Positions 34,681 through 47,225 of a DNA stretch of 64,000 nucleotides are shown here, one piece after another. Made by a program: the position numbers and the translations under genes. The number at the start of each line of letters is the position of its first letter. Positions within the stretch are counted from its first letter, which is position 1. Source of the DNA: Salvator merianae. Lineage: Eukaryota > Chordata > Lepidosauria > Squamata > Teiidae. A model generated the notes under the pieces. The model was not told the DNA's origin. It did no database searches and was given only the letters and a program-made list of their open reading frames with translations. The DNA is taken from positions 9,187,980-9,251,979 of the forward strand of contig QVOM02000115.1 of assembly GCA_003586115.2 (NCBI GenBank), read 5' to 3'.

Positions 34681-36809
34681 GAATAAAAGATCACCACCAA
34701 CCAGGAATATGACTGAAGCCCCAGAGGGGAGCTATCCTCCTCTGATTAGAGCTCAAGTTGAGACACTTTGGCAGCTGGCAGACCTGCAGGATTGTGCTCC
34801 GGACTGGTTCGGAGCTGAGATAGCCCAGCTTCAAGATATAAACAACGTGCTGAGAGCTGACTACCCCATGAGTTCTAAAGCCATCTCCACTCCAACTGTG
34901 AACTGTCTCATCAGACATAAGTAGAGCCTGGAGAGTAAGACACCAACTAGGAAGCTGTATCCTACAGTCGGGTCCTCAGCAAAGGACGTGAGGGCAAGTC
35001 ACCATCTGGGACCAGAATCTGTCTATCAAATGGAGTTATGTTCATCAGGCTGTATCGAGACCAGTGGGGCCATTTGCCGCTGTGACTCAGCTGTGCCACT
35101 GACTGAGTGGAAATATCAAGTTTTAACTAGCACCCGTGAGATCTCCGTACATGCTCTGACCAGCAACGCTCACGTCTTGAATTCAGAACAGAAAATCCAG
35201 GAGTGCAATCCTTGTTTTTGGAAACTTCCAAGAGTGAATGCATTACTTTACCCAAACTACGTTTCATGGAGGCTTCATGTCTAGACCTGAGCAGTCCCAG
35301 TCGGCTTCGACCACTGTGCCTGACTCCAGACATTGAAGCAGGTGCCACTGGGAACCAAGATACTGACCCCAGAGCCTGAGGAACAGTTGTCTCATGTTCG
35401 ATGCCTTTCTCCAAACCAAGCAATAATTCAAGGTGGCAGCAGCCCTGACAGTGACACAACCATTGATCTCTCCAGCCTCCAGGTCCCGTGGAGTTTTGCA
35501 AGGCTGCATTGAGCTCTCAGATCAGAGTTAAGGTGGAACAGACTATGTGGAGCAAATATGCTGGAGGGGAAGGTGTCTGCACAGTTTTGGAACCACAGTT
35601 CCAGACTTTGCAACACCTGTATTCACGAACATTGCAGCAATCCAGGGTAGGGGACTACCTGTTTGTGACCATGGCTGTGAAGCGATGCCTGGATCCTATG
35701 GCAGACCCAAACTGTACCTTTCAAATCACACACCAGGAAATCTACCGTGAGAACCTGGGTGATCAGTGGGTCACCTGCGTATGGGTTCAGTCTATAGTAT
35801 CTCAAGGTGGCATCTCCAATGAACAACAAGGACTTCTCTACAATATTCTTACCAGTCCCTCCAGTCCTACCAGAGTGCTGCTGTCAGTGCTGCTATCAGC
35901 GAAGTGTTATTCACCATCAGACCACAGACACTCATAATGTCCAACCAGTAAGCTTATGGGGGCCTGTGAACATACAACATCCCATCTGAGGCCAACCCCA
36001 CTCCAGCAAATCATCCAGGCCATGCTAGCTAAACTCCAGCAGCCCATTCAGGTCAGGTAAGCTCAGGTCAGGTCAGCCCAGCTAGCAGTGCAGAATCCTG
36101 TTTGTGCCTCTCCCACACGTGATTGTACATCCACCCACCAGAACCAGTCCGGTTCCAGTGATTTTACAGCACCCAGTTTTGAATATCCATATGCCTTTAC
36201 TGGGAAATATTGCCCAAGCAAAGGACCATGGGACTCCTCAACAACAATTGTTATGCCTCTGAATTGTCACGTTACCCCCAGTGACTCCGCTGCCTGCCCC
36301 TATTGCAGACCAATTGAAGAACCAAGCTTGGGAGCAACCGAAGGGCGCACAGATGGAAGCACCAATGCCCAAGTAAATCATACTGCCTGGTTATCCAATG
36401 CCCCAGCCAGACCAGCAAGCATCCCAGTCTAATATCAAGCTCCCAGATCCTTTTGGTGGGAATCCTGCCCAGCTCAGAGTTCTCTTGATGCAATTGAGAA
36501 TGTACATAGTATCAGACAGTGGGAATTCTTTCCTGACTGCCAAATTCTGGAATTCTTTCACTTCCCTGTTGAACATTGTCATGCCCATCATCTTCAAACT
36601 GATGAAGTTTGAATATTGAATATTGCTTGAGCAATATTTACGTTGCTTTACTAATTTTCAACAGGACAATTGTTTTACCTATTTGCCCTTAGCTGAATTC
36701 TTCCTTGCAGATTTCCCCTCATAAAGCTGTGTATGGTACCAATTTGAGTTTCTTTCCTTCTTTCCTTATGAATCCCAATCACTGATTGGGCTAACACTGC
36801 TGAATCCCT

Positions 36810-37106
36810 TTGGACCAAACCTCAAGCCAGCTTTCAGCTGGCAAAGGTAACCGTAAGGCTGCAGCTGACAAGGTTCACACTCCTGGTGCTGACATCCAGG
36901 TGGGTGATTCGGTTTACCTGTCCATCTGCCATCTGAAATCTCCAAGCCACTCCAAAAAATTAGACTACCATTTTGTTGGCCCTTTCAAAGTAATTGCTCA
37001 GATCGATCTGGTGGCATTCCAGTTTAGGCTGCTCAAAGGTGTGAAAATTCATCCTGTTTTCCACTACAGCCTCCTGAGAAAAGAGCCGCCTCCTTCCCTT
37101 TCCTGA
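36810..37106 (+). pseudogene. Integrase C-terminal remnant of the Ty3/gypsy element
   Basis: The translation contains VGDSVYLS, LDYHFVGPFKV and IHPVFHYSLL, in the order found in the DNA-binding C-terminal region of Ty3/gypsy integrases. The catalytic core is missing, and an upstream fragment (SPHKAVYGTN) sits in another frame. It ends at a TGA shortly before a C-rich run and the polypurine tract. It cannot encode an active enzyme. Confidence 0.85.
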
Positions 37107-37402
37107 CACACTGTGCCCCCCCCCCCCACTTTCTGTCATGGTGAGTGACCATGAACATTTTGAGATTCCCAAGGTTTTGGACTCTTGCATATCATGGGAC
37201 AAACTCCAGTATTTAGTTAACTAGCTGGGTTAGCCTGCCTCTGAGCATTCTTGCTTTGATGCTGAAAATGTTAATGCCAAACATGTGCTTTGTGTTTTTT
37301 CATGCTCATGTATCTGTTAAACCTGATCCCTTGTCTTCTCTTCCTGCCCTTGCCCTGGATGCTTCACCTGTTGGGTGGGCACCTCACTTGGAGGGGGGAT
37401 AA

Positions 37403-37756
37403 TGTCAGCTTGGCCACTGTGCTGCCATCTTGAAGCTCTGTAATACCATGCCATGCCTGCTCACATATTTCACTGAGTCTGCTGTTCCTTTGCTGTAGAG
37501 ATAAGCTTGTAACTGTTGGGAAATAATTGGAACTTGTGTGCTTTCAGGACTACTTACAGCCTGAGAGGAAATGAGGAGTTAACTCAGGCATTCATTCTAA
37601 GGGCTGTTGATGCCAACATGGATAGGAATGTGTTGGGGGATATATGTGTCTACTGTGCTGTTTCTGCATTATTTTTTATCAATAAACACTGACATGCTGC
37701 TACCAAGGCAGGTTTCTTTGTTCCTGAGTCTGGGCCTGTGAATAGTGATCTTGGCA
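37403..37756 (+). repeat. 3' LTR of the Ty3/gypsy element
   Basis: Begins TGTCAGCTTGG directly after GGAGGGGGGATAA and ends GATCTTGGCA. It has many substitutions and small indels relative to the 5' copy. Confidence 0.88.
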
Positions 37757-38172
37757 CGTCTTCAATGACGTTGTACCAACAACCAGCTTTTTGGTGTTCT
37801 GCTAATGTTCATTTATTTCAGTATTCTCTCCTGCTGTTCTAAAATGTATAAAAAAAATTTTTTTTTTAAATGATTCAGATCCAAATAATACATTTTATGT
37901 CACCAAAAAGACAGAGGTTGATAGTAAAATCATCCAGGGCTCTTATGATCTTGAGAAGTTCTGATTTTATACCTTTCTTATTGGTTCGCTTTCGTGGAGA
38001 TGATGATGATTAGATCATTGGATGTTGCTTTTAAATATTAGCTGTTGTCAATAACTTATTCAGTTGTTGCTCGATTGCATGGCTGTTCAAACTAAGCATG
38101 TTAAGGGTCAATTTGGAATTACTGTTTTAAACCACTAAAGGTATATTTTCCTTCTCCCTTTGTATCTAATAG

Positions 38173-38234
38173 CTGCTGGTGGTGAAACAAACCAGACTCC
38201 TGGGGTGTTTAAGCAAGCAAAGGAAAAACTTTCA
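38173..38234 (+). CDS. MAP2: MAP2 exon 12
   Basis: A short exon of 62 bp. The acceptor is CTAATAG|CTGCTGG and the donor is CTTTCA|GTGAGT, a strong site. The translation A-A-G-G-E-T-N-Q-T-P-G-V-F-K-Q-A-K-E-K-L-S matches the segment that begins the shared C-terminal part of all MAP2 isoforms. It enters in phase 1 and leaves in phase 0. When exons 9-11 are omitted, the same leading split codon joins it to the N-terminal region as in MAP2c. Confidence 0.96.
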
Positions 38235-40475
38235 GTGAGTAGAATTGTTTTTTTATTGTTGTTGTTATTTATGCCTGCATATTTCTTTTTTCTCTTTCTG
38301 GTAATTCTACAGCCATTTTGGTAAATAACATTTTAGAACCATTTATCATTTTTAAACATATCAGTTTCGGCTTCAGAGTATGTCATATGCCATTGAAAAT
38401 TATTGCACACTGCAAAATTAATATACATAGAAACTATTAAGAACCTACTGAATTGTATATTTGATTTTCAGCTCACCTTACCAGTTTCAATAATTTAATA
38501 ACTTCAACTTTACTATTTGAGTAGAAAATGGTTTCCATCTTTCAGTACGGAGGAAACCAATCTACATTTCTCCAGCATAAAAGTACTTGGATTTGAATCT
38601 GCTTTTGTTCTAATTATACTGATCTGCAAATACGTTTGCCCAGGATTTCACTTCCATTACACTGGCACTAGAGATACACCACTGCTATGACACTGGAATA
38701 GTCATTATATTTAATCTGTGTCCAGGTAATAGGAACATGCAGAGCAAAACTACAAAGGCAACATAAAAATGGCAGCCATTGCTCTGGAGTCCCTGGAAAG
38801 GCTGCCATATTTCTGAGAGAGTGGACCACTTCCTACTTGTTATACCAACATAGAGAAAGTTAGGAAACTCGCAGGAATTATCCTGTGCAAATCTTTATGC
38901 TGTTAATATGCAATAATGCCTCTGCTCCACAATTACCCAAGTAGCCTGGACCCACTATTTATTTAGGACATTGATATAGTACCCTTCCTTCAAGATGGCC
39001 CTATTCTCCTGCTTTCTGTTTCATCCTCACAGCAACCCCGTGAAGTATGTTAGACTGAGATGCAGGAACCGGCGCAAGGCCGTCCACTGATCTTTCAGAA
39101 ACAAGTGGTGATTTGAACCTAGAGGATCCTAGTTTCTATATGGCACTGACCCTAGTGCATTTTCCACTTGTTCTGCAGGCAAGGATCCCAATCCCTTTTT
39201 GCTGTTCACCATCTTCAGTTCCATTTTGAGAGAAAGAATTGGGCAGAAGTAAATTTAACAGTAATAATAATAGTGCTGCCTGTATTGTTCTCATAATACT
39301 GTTGACATATCTGAGTGTTAAGCCCAAGAACAGAAGCAGGTGGTCCACAATATACCTGACTGTTCCTTGCTGCTGTACAGGTAGAAAACTGGTCTGGGAT
39401 GCCTCCATGATGGGTCCAGCCCTGGGAGCTGGCTCTTTGGTTTGGACTACAAGACCTGTCATGGGCTAAGTGGGTGACCCACTGAAGGTAGATGCTTTTG
39501 TGCATCTCTGATCACTTCTGTTGTGTAACTAGTCTCCCATTAGTTGCTTGGTGAAGTGTTCTTCAGTTCCTGAATAGAACTTAAACCACTGACCCTGGAC
39601 GTCTGTGGGCAACCTCAGTATGCCACCTGTGTAGGATGCTAAATGGCTGTTGTGTTGTATGTTTTCGCCTTCATTCACTACATGTGTATTATACAGAGAA
39701 GGCCTGACTTTACTGACGATCTTATAATCTGTCCTTCCTCCAACAGTCAGGAAGCATACAACATCCTAATAAAACAAACTAACAGAAACTATACTCATAC
39801 AATTCCAAGGTATCTGGATACCTAGTAGGTTCACTGTCTTTGGAATAGTGTGAGAAAAGAGGGTGAGTTCTGCCAGGCCTTTACCAATGGAGAGTTTGCC
39901 TGAGGAAGAATGAGTACCTATCCTATGTGGAAGATCCTGTCATCTGCTGTTGATTGCACGGGAGTAGTCTAAAGTAGACTTATGGAACATCAACTTCATT
40001 CTAAGCATATGTACTTAACTGGAGCCTATTTCATTGCTCCGGTCTTTGTATTATGCAGAGAGGTGCCAATATGTAAAAGGACAGTGTGGCTATTTCTCCT
40101 CGAAGGGATGCACAGTGGATCATCTTATTTTCATGAGTTATTCTCTCTGCATGGTAGAAGGTGGTTCATACAATTCAATTGATAAATGAAATATTGGCTG
40201 TTTTTGCATGTTCATTTCAAATTATTTTATCAAACACTAAGAATTAATATTAAAGTGTTTAGAAGGAAAGTCAGCCATATGATTAACCTAAAGAGTAGTG
40301 GAACTTTGTTAATGATACTCCAAACATCTTACGATACTTTACTGAATTGTTCCAAGAAAGCATATGCTTGCAGTTTCATTGACTATATGTGTGTCCATCC
40401 CTCCCTTCCTCCCTTTTGATATACCAACATCTCAAAATTGACAAGCAAATAAAGGAATTTCATTCTGTAGCCAAA
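38235..40475. other. Intron 12, 5' part, with a decayed SINE
   Basis: The interval 38,940-39,140 is a degraded SINE of the type at 8,664. It retains TTTCATCCTCACAGCAACCCC and GTGAAGTATGTTAGACTGAGATG, and ends near an ATTTGAACCTAGAGGATCCTAG block. The rest shows nothing recognisable. An open minus-strand frame at 39,136-39,462 has no recognised similarity. Confidence 0.5.
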
Positions 40476-40911
40476 GGCCTTCTCCAGATGGGAGGAATAT
40501 AGCACAATTATGGCATCACTATGGTGGGATTGCTACACATATCTGTGGCAACCCACCATAGTTACACTATATCCCCTCTAAAATGTGCAGTAGCCTATTT
40601 GAGCAAACATAACTTTAATAGCGGGTTTTCCCAAAATAGCTATGTTACTGACCTTGTAGCCAGAGCTGCCATCATCGCTCTGGCTACCACCCATGTGTGG
40701 AGCCTGAAATGATGGTCACGCAAGCACAGTGGACACAATTGTGCACTTTTGGGTATTTCATGCTGGTGAAATACCGAGGTGTGCGCATCACTAAAATGTG
40801 CAGACAGCGTGAGCTCCCATGCTTTCTAGCTAACAAGCACTAAGTCTAGGGGATCCTTTCCCCAAAATATCACCTGTTAGCGTGATATTCAGTCAGTGTC
40901 TGGATCCGGCC
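40476..40911. mobile_element. Non-autonomous DNA transposon with hairpins
   Basis: Imperfect terminal inverted repeats GGCCTTCTCCAGATG on the left and TGTCTGGATCCGGCC on the right. The possible target duplication is AAA (40,473-40,475 and 40,912-40,914). An internal stem pairs ACTATGGTGGGATTGC (40,518-40,533) with GCAACCCACCATAGT (40,548-40,562). The right half is related to sequence at about 18,100-18,260. No coding capacity; superfamily unassigned. Confidence 0.65.
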
Positions 40912-41615
40912 AAAGTTTCATTCAGAAAACTGGAATTCTTGGTCTCCACACAGAGATGAAACACTTGTCCAGTCACCCCTTTGAACCTTAATGCATCTTT
41001 GAACCATACTGCCAAGCATGCCCTTGAATGGAGCACCCCATACCATCTTATCTATTCCACATGGCACCGTCTTCCCACGCCCTCTCAATTCATATTTCTT
41101 TGGACTTCAACACTGAATATTTGGCTGCCCGCTCTCTACATCCTGCCCAACCTGAATATCAGTCTAGTAATACCACCCTGCGTTTCCAAAACAGTAGTTT
41201 CCTGCTTTTTCAACTTTTTCCCTGAGATTATTTCAGGATCCAAAGATCCAAAGATTGAATTCTCTACTGTTTCTGACTTCCTGTTATAATATTCATGCTC
41301 CTGATGGTTTCCACCTGCTCTTCCACTATACCCACTATATCAGGCAAGCCTGACTTCAGAAAGGGATGCCCAGACACAGCACCTCCTGCCTCCATTGTGC
41401 TCCATACCATACGTGTACTCTCAGAGCTCTTCATTCTACTCTTTTAACAAGTCTCTTTCTGAGATCCCCAGGATAGACTGAGAGAGTCTATATGGTAGAA
41501 GCACCCTATCACCACCACCCCCATGCTGCCCCTTTCTCTGCATATTAATAGAGTCGAAGAAAACTAGGATTCTGGGATCAATTTCCACATTAATGTTTCA
41601 AGTGCCCATGTTCTT

Positions 41616-42630
41616 TTTTTTTTTTTTTTTGCATATTTTTATTGTTCTTGTATTTCAAATATATAAAATTACAGTTTACATTACATTCTTAAGTCACTAT
41701 TATTATCAAATTCATCCTTCATTAACAGTTTCTTCTAAACGTCATGTTCTTCGGCATCCTGTACTCCTTCCTTCTTTTTTTCACTGACACTCTTCTTTCT
41801 TCTTTCTTTTTTTTTTGTTTTGTTTTTACTCTTCAAATCCAGCAATCACAAGTCCATTATCCATCTCTTGCAGAAAGTCAATAAAGGGTTTCCAGTTCCT
41901 GTAAAACCTATCAACTGTCTTAATTCTCAAAAGATTTGTCAGTTTGTCCATCTCGGCCAACTCCATCATTTTAACTAACCAATCATCCACCGTTGGTGAT
42001 ATCTCTCCTTTCCACTTCTGAGCATATACAATTCTGGCAGCAGTTACCATATTTTGCAATAACACATTGACACCTTCAACATTATTTTCCACTATCCCCA
42101 ATAGGAATAATTCCGGTCTAAAAGGAATATTTGTCTTTAAAAGTTTCTGCATAGCTATGTGAATTTGAACCCAAAACATTTTGGTTTTTACACAAGTCCA
42201 CCACATATGATAAAAAGTACCCTCATGCTTCTTACATTTCCAATGTTTACTTGACATACCTTGATACATTTTTGAAATTCTGAAAGGTGTTAAGTACCAT
42301 CTATACATCATCTTATATATATTCTCTTTCAACATATTACATACAGTAAATTTCATATCTTTGGTCCACAATTTTTCCCATTGATCCATTGAAATGTTAT
42401 AACCAAAATTTTGTGCCCATTTTATCATACAGTCTTTAACTTGCTCTTGTTCTAATTCTATTTTCAAAAGAAAATCATACAGTACCCCTATAATCCCCCT
42501 TTCTTCTTTTTCCAATTTTTCTTCCCATTTCTGTCTTTCTAGTTCAAAGTTCATCCTTCTTTTATCTTCTTTAAAAACATCCATCAATTGAGCATACATT
42601 AGCCATTGTACCTCTAACCCCTCCTGGTTT
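41616..42630 (-). mobile_element. L1 LINE, 5'-truncated, recent insertion
   Basis: The minus-strand insertion has its poly(A) tail visible as a T-run at 41,614-41,630. It is flanked by a perfect 15-bp target duplication, AGTGCCCATGTTCTT, at 41,601-41,615 and 42,631-42,645. It contains the last 266 or so codons of ORF2 without a stop, then a 3' UTR of about 200 bp with the purine-rich tract typical of L1. The intact frame and identical duplications indicate a young insertion. It carries no 5' UTR, ORF1, endonuclease or complete reverse transcriptase, so it is immobile. Confidence 0.95.
41826..42630 (-). pseudogene. L1 ORF2 C-terminal fragment, uninterrupted
   Basis: The translation includes WYLTPFRISKMY, KHWKCKKHEGTFYHMWWTC and KTKMFWVQIH. 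These match the post-reverse-transcriptase region of L1 ORF2, with the cysteine-rich motif at its core. The open frame formally begins at 42,653 in the duplicated flank; the true L1 part starts at 42,630. It is not a host gene. Confidence 0.93.
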
Positions 42631-42645
42631 AGTGCCCATGTTCTT

Positions 42646-45600
42646 ACAAACATTATTTTCTACTGCTTTTTCTTTCCATTGGTTTCTATTTCTTTTATCC
42701 TCTTATCTCCTAGAAGGTCACATCTAATAATGTAGAAAACTGACACTCTCATTCTGTTCGTTGAAAACTAAAATTACTGTGAATATTTAAATGCATACAA
42801 ATATAGCTGCACCAATGTTCATTGGTAAAAATGTTCCAGCACTTATATAAACATGGTAGAGCAGTCTGCCTCCAGATGTTGTTGGAATGCAAAGGCCATC
42901 ATCCCATGAATAGTCCTAATGTGATGGAGATAGTAGCCCAACTGTATATGGCAACACAGTGGTTGAAAAATAGTGGGATAGAGCCTTGAGAGGTTAGCTC
43001 TGAATTACAAGGGATCAACAGAAATAGAGGGGAGGACTTTGATGGCTTATTCTTAACACAAAAATAGCCAACAAAAATGCTAGCTAGACTCACGTGATGG
43101 ACATTAGAAATAAATATAACCTATGCGCACACTGAGAAGTCCTTGAGACAAGGGTGATTCCATCAGTACTTGACAGACACTGCTGCACATTATATAAAAT
43201 CAGAAACAGTGTTCTCAAATCATCCTTGCCCACCTGGAGGCTAGTAGTGGTCATATCTACCACTGAACTTTGAAGACTGGAATATGCCAATGACCATAAG
43301 CTCTAAGAATGTTGTTTAAAACATTAAAATAGTACAGCGAAACTTCATATTAAGCATTTTGACCCAGTACATTTTCGTTATTATGTGTTTCACAAGTTGT
43401 GCTCCTTCCTCTCTTAACATGCCCCCTTTCTTATGGTGCAGTTTCATGCTTTTTGAGTGTGTGTTTCAGGATAGAGAGGAGAGCAATTACTAGAAGGGTA
43501 GCTGCCACCACTTCTGGCTCCCTTTGCTTCCTCCCACACTTTTCCTAGAGGTGAGGTTGCCAGAAGAGGCAGTTGCCTTGTGAGCAATCATACTCCACTG
43601 CCCTTCACCACCCTCAGAAGGTGCCAAACCCATGTGTGCACCTCTTTCACAAAATGTTTTCACAAAATGACCCATTTCTAAAGAACCTACCCCTTGTGAT
43701 AGACAAGGTTGCATTGTATAGGCAGTGTTTACCTTGAACGTCGTGCAGACCCAAGGAATGCTGTCACCATTCCACATACTGGCAGGGACTGATCTTTCAG
43801 TTTTCCATTCAGTGTTGTACAAGGGAATTGCAAAGAACGGAGCTCTTAAGCTGAGGAGGTGGAAGGACCACAGAAAAATAGCTCTTCCCTTTATTCTGTG
43901 TCTGGCTATTGACTCTGAGTGGTTGCTGCACTCATACCATGTGGTAGATAGACAGTAGTGGCATGTGAACTTGCCTTCGTTGCCCTCCACCTGGACCCAT
44001 TTCCATCTTCCACAGCCATTTACTATGTGCCTGTTATTGGGACAGGGTGGAAACTTTCACTCACTGACTTTGACATTTGTGAGGCCAGCAGGTGGTATTC
44101 ATGTGAATGGAGCACTTCTTGACTCAAGGGCCTGGGTGAGGACTCTAGCCTGGTAGGATGCAACCTATGATTCCTTCTCCAATCCAGTCTAAAAATGTTG
44201 CTATGACATTTTTTCAAGGTATTGATACTTAATCTTCATCATTAAAGGTAAAAATTTATGGAGTTGTTTTGCATCTTACTAGTTCTTAATCCCTACAGCC
44301 AACCTATAGTATTGTTCAGATTTCTGTAACAAATCTGAAAGTGCAAAATAATACTAATAATTTTATTTTATTTTTTTGAAGTGCACACAAAAATTCATAT
44401 GCACTTCTACTAGGTTGGCTTACCAGGGTGCCCCCACCTGTACTGATGAGAAAGACTACTTAGGACGTTTTGATAGAGCCAAACCCACATTTATCTGCCT
44501 GCAGATTTTGCAGTATGACAGTCTTGGAACATTTTTCATTGGTAAACAATTGTACTACAACTAGATGCCTTCCTTCTGTATCAGATAACATGAAGTACTT
44601 TAGACCCTGGCCAGTGTATGGATGTACAAAATTAATGAAACTTGAAGATCTCCTTGAAATGTCAGGTAGGCAAAAAAAAGTTCCCTTCACTGTTCCATAC
44701 ATTAGGTGTTCCTTTGGAATTGAGCTCTAATGGTTTGGTACCATATATTAGCACCCTAATGACTATTAACAATATATCCTTGCTATCCTACTGAGTTAAA
44801 AAAGCTCAGCACTTGGCAAACACTCCACCAGAAAAGTAACCTTTCCCCACACACGTTACATTTACATTGGGCCAAATTGCTTAAAAGTATCCTAATTAAT
44901 TTTTGCCACATGCCACCGCTATGTCCAAATAGCTGTACTGTATACTGTATTTTCTCTTTGTGTTCTTTTATTAGTTAAGTGTATGCAGAGAAATTAGGCT
45001 TATAGATAAGCTATAAAAGCATCTGACGACAAATCTGTAATTAGATCAAAATAGGTTTGATACTCCTGGAAACTGGTTGTTGGTGAAGGCAAGAGAATTC
45101 TCTATATGCTTATAGGAATTAGTCCCTGCATCTGATGAGAATTGCAGTTCAAAAGATCTAAAGGCCATTCATTTGGGAAAGGCTACCCAGACAAATCTGT
45201 CCCAAGTACCTATGCATTAAAGAACAAGTTAGGATTCTGTAAAGACCTGTTTCTTCTACCTTCCCTACCTCTTTAGAAGGGAAAGCAGAATCCAGTCTCA
45301 TTACTAACCTCTCCCTCTGATTAGTTACACCTGTGTGAAGATATATTTTAACTGCACGTTGATTTTGTACTGTATTTTGAAATAGATGGTTTGTTTATTT
45401 TAATAATAACTAATGAGACTGTTGATGGATATTCGTTTTGCTAAGTTCCTATACACAGAATTTGTGCAGAATGTATGTCTTTTCCATTTTTCCATATATT
45501 CCCTAAAATGCTTTCATCATCATCGTTTAATGTTGTTAAAGTTCTGTTGACAAAGGTATTCAAACATAAGTATTAAGGGAACAACCTTTGAGGAATTTCT

Positions 45601-46254
45601 ACAAAGTGAAAAGGAATGTTCCTTAAAAATTAGATTACCATTTCATCATTTTTCTTTCAAATTCTGCTAACTTTTAGTTTAAAACAATACTCAACACCTA
45701 AACCATAACTGAGTTTGACCACAATATGCAGTTTAGTCAGTTTTTCCACTAAGATTTAAATGTTTCTTAAAAAGAAAAAAAAGTCCCGTGCATACAAAGA
45801 ATAACAGTTGATTTCAAAAAGCAGTAAGTAGTCATATTGTAACTTTTTGTCCATCATTTTAGAAACATTTATACATTTTTATCTGTTTAAATACTGAATT
45901 ATTTAAGATTATTGCAATATTTTAGGATTTAGTGAAAAACATGTCAAAAAAGCTTTGAACAGGGCATCTAGTTAGGGACATAACACCAATCACTGTCCAC
46001 ATGCGTGACTATCTGTATGTTTCTAAGTGTAGTCCAGAATGCTGGAGCTGACAAATGGCTTGGGCCATAGTGCCTCATATATTGTCCCTCTTGTACAATT
46101 TGGCCTGGATCATTATCAGAGGCCCTTCTTTGTATTTCCTGTCATTCTGAGTTGAATGATAATGCTAACTGAGGCTAGAAAAATGAAGACCAGAGATCAG
46201 ATCTTTTCAGTGGAAGCTCATTTCTTAAATTATGTCCTCCAAGAAGTAGAAATT
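42646..46254. other. Intron 12, middle part, with short repeat fragments
   Basis: About 42,870-42,907 and 45,130-45,185 hold short, oppositely oriented fragments of a common reptile/bird repeat (CTCCAGATGTTGTTGGA and GAATTGCAGTTCAAAAGATCT). About 43,335-43,480 shares blocks with 52,945-53,020 (TATTAAGCATTTT, TTATGTGTTT). This suggests a further dispersed family. Nothing else was recognised, and open frames such as 43,490-43,990 (minus) look incidental. Confidence 0.45.
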
Positions 46255-47225
46255 GCACAGATGCAATTTGATCAGTTCAGTTCATAACAAACTAAAATCA
46301 GCTGCAGAGCAAACAGTTTGCCCCCAAATACAAACCAGCTGGCAGTTCAGCAAACGGGTTCACAATTCCTGTCATGCCCCTAACCTCCCTCCATCATGTC
46401 CCTGGCCTCCCTTTTCCCCTCATGCCCCTGAGTTCCCCCCATCATGTCCTCCTTACATCCTCCCCCCATGCCTGCACTTCACCTTCCTGCTGGGCTGGGC
46501 TGGGCTACCTTGCTGTCATTGGCCATGCAGGTCTTAAAGAGGCAAGTTGGCTTGCTTTCTGGATCTACTAGACCTTCTGGAGTAGTGGACCATGGGGCCT
46601 CCCAGAAAGCCATGCACTTTACTTTCTGGAAAGCTTCAAATGCATCACATTTGAGGCCTCCAAGGAAATGGAGACACTTATTGCCTCTTGGGAAGTAACT
46701 TGCGGAAGCCTTAGCAGGCTGAGAATGCAAGCTGACCGACCTTTCAAAAAGTCTGCACAGCTGGTGGTAACAGTCTGTCTAGGTCTGGCAGAAAGGTGAG
46801 GCACAGACCCTATGTTCTCAGACCAAGCAACTGCCATCAGCCACAGGGTTCTTCGACATGTCAATTGGCACACTTTGCCTTGGACTGGGTATTCCAGAAG
46901 TGGATGATCATGGGTCCTCCCAGCAGGCTATGTGCAGCTCCATTTCTTAGAAGGCCTCAAATATGACTAATTGTGTTTGAGTCTTCCAGGAAGTGAAGGC
47001 ATGCATTGCCTTCTGGGAGGACCCATGGTCCTCCACTCCAGAAGACCTAGTAGACAAAGAACCACATGATCAATAGTAATGGCCCGGCATGGGCCAGCAG
47101 GAAGATGTAATATGTGTACAAGGGAAAAAAAATAATAATGAGACCAGAGATGCAATTGGGGGAAGGCTGTTGCACCCAAATGATCAATTTACCAAATCCC
47201 CTCAGTTCAGTTTGTTGTCAGACTG
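46255..47225. repeat. Large foldback (long inverted repeat) with nested palindromes
   Basis: The two halves match in inverted orientation in patches over nearly 1 kb. CTACTAGACCTTCTGGAG (from about 46,565) pairs with CTCCAGAAGACCTAGTAG (about 47,036-47,053). CTTCCTGCTGGGCTGGGC (about 46,483) pairs with its degenerate complement near 47,090-47,108. Outer GTTCAGTT-type patches occur near 46,275 and 47,202. Each half contains its own palindrome, the clearest being CATGGGTCCTCCCAG (46,909-46,923) against CTGGGAGGACCCATG (47,013-47,027). The C-rich stretch 46,376-46,470 sits inside the left arm. It ends about 0.8 kb upstream of cassette exon 13. Confidence 0.7.

Larger units (their letters stand above)
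34328..37756 (+). mobile_element. Degraded Ty3/gypsy LTR retrotransposon, Sushi type
   Basis: Two direct long terminal repeats of about 353 bp flank a 2.7-kb interior. The interior has a gag-like piece (LPDPFGGNPAQLRV, about 36,444-36,485), an integrase piece (SPHKAVYGTN, about 36,715) and the integrase C-terminal region (36,870-37,105). Protease, reverse transcriptase and RNase H are absent: gag lies only about 250 bp from integrase, so a large internal deletion has removed most of pol. A polypurine tract (GGAGGGGGGAT, about 37,390-37,400) precedes the 3' LTR. The two LTRs are roughly 80 percent alike by eye, which implies an old insertion. No matching target duplication was seen. Confidence 0.88.

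Noticed and set aside
35488..35937. 149-aa open frame
   Set aside because: Lies inside the degraded Ty3/gypsy element. It has no clean domain and is bounded by frame breaks.
41826..42653. 275-aa minus-strand open frame as a host gene
   Set aside because: It is the C-terminal part of L1 ORF2, bounded by target duplications; its apparent start lies in the duplicated flank.
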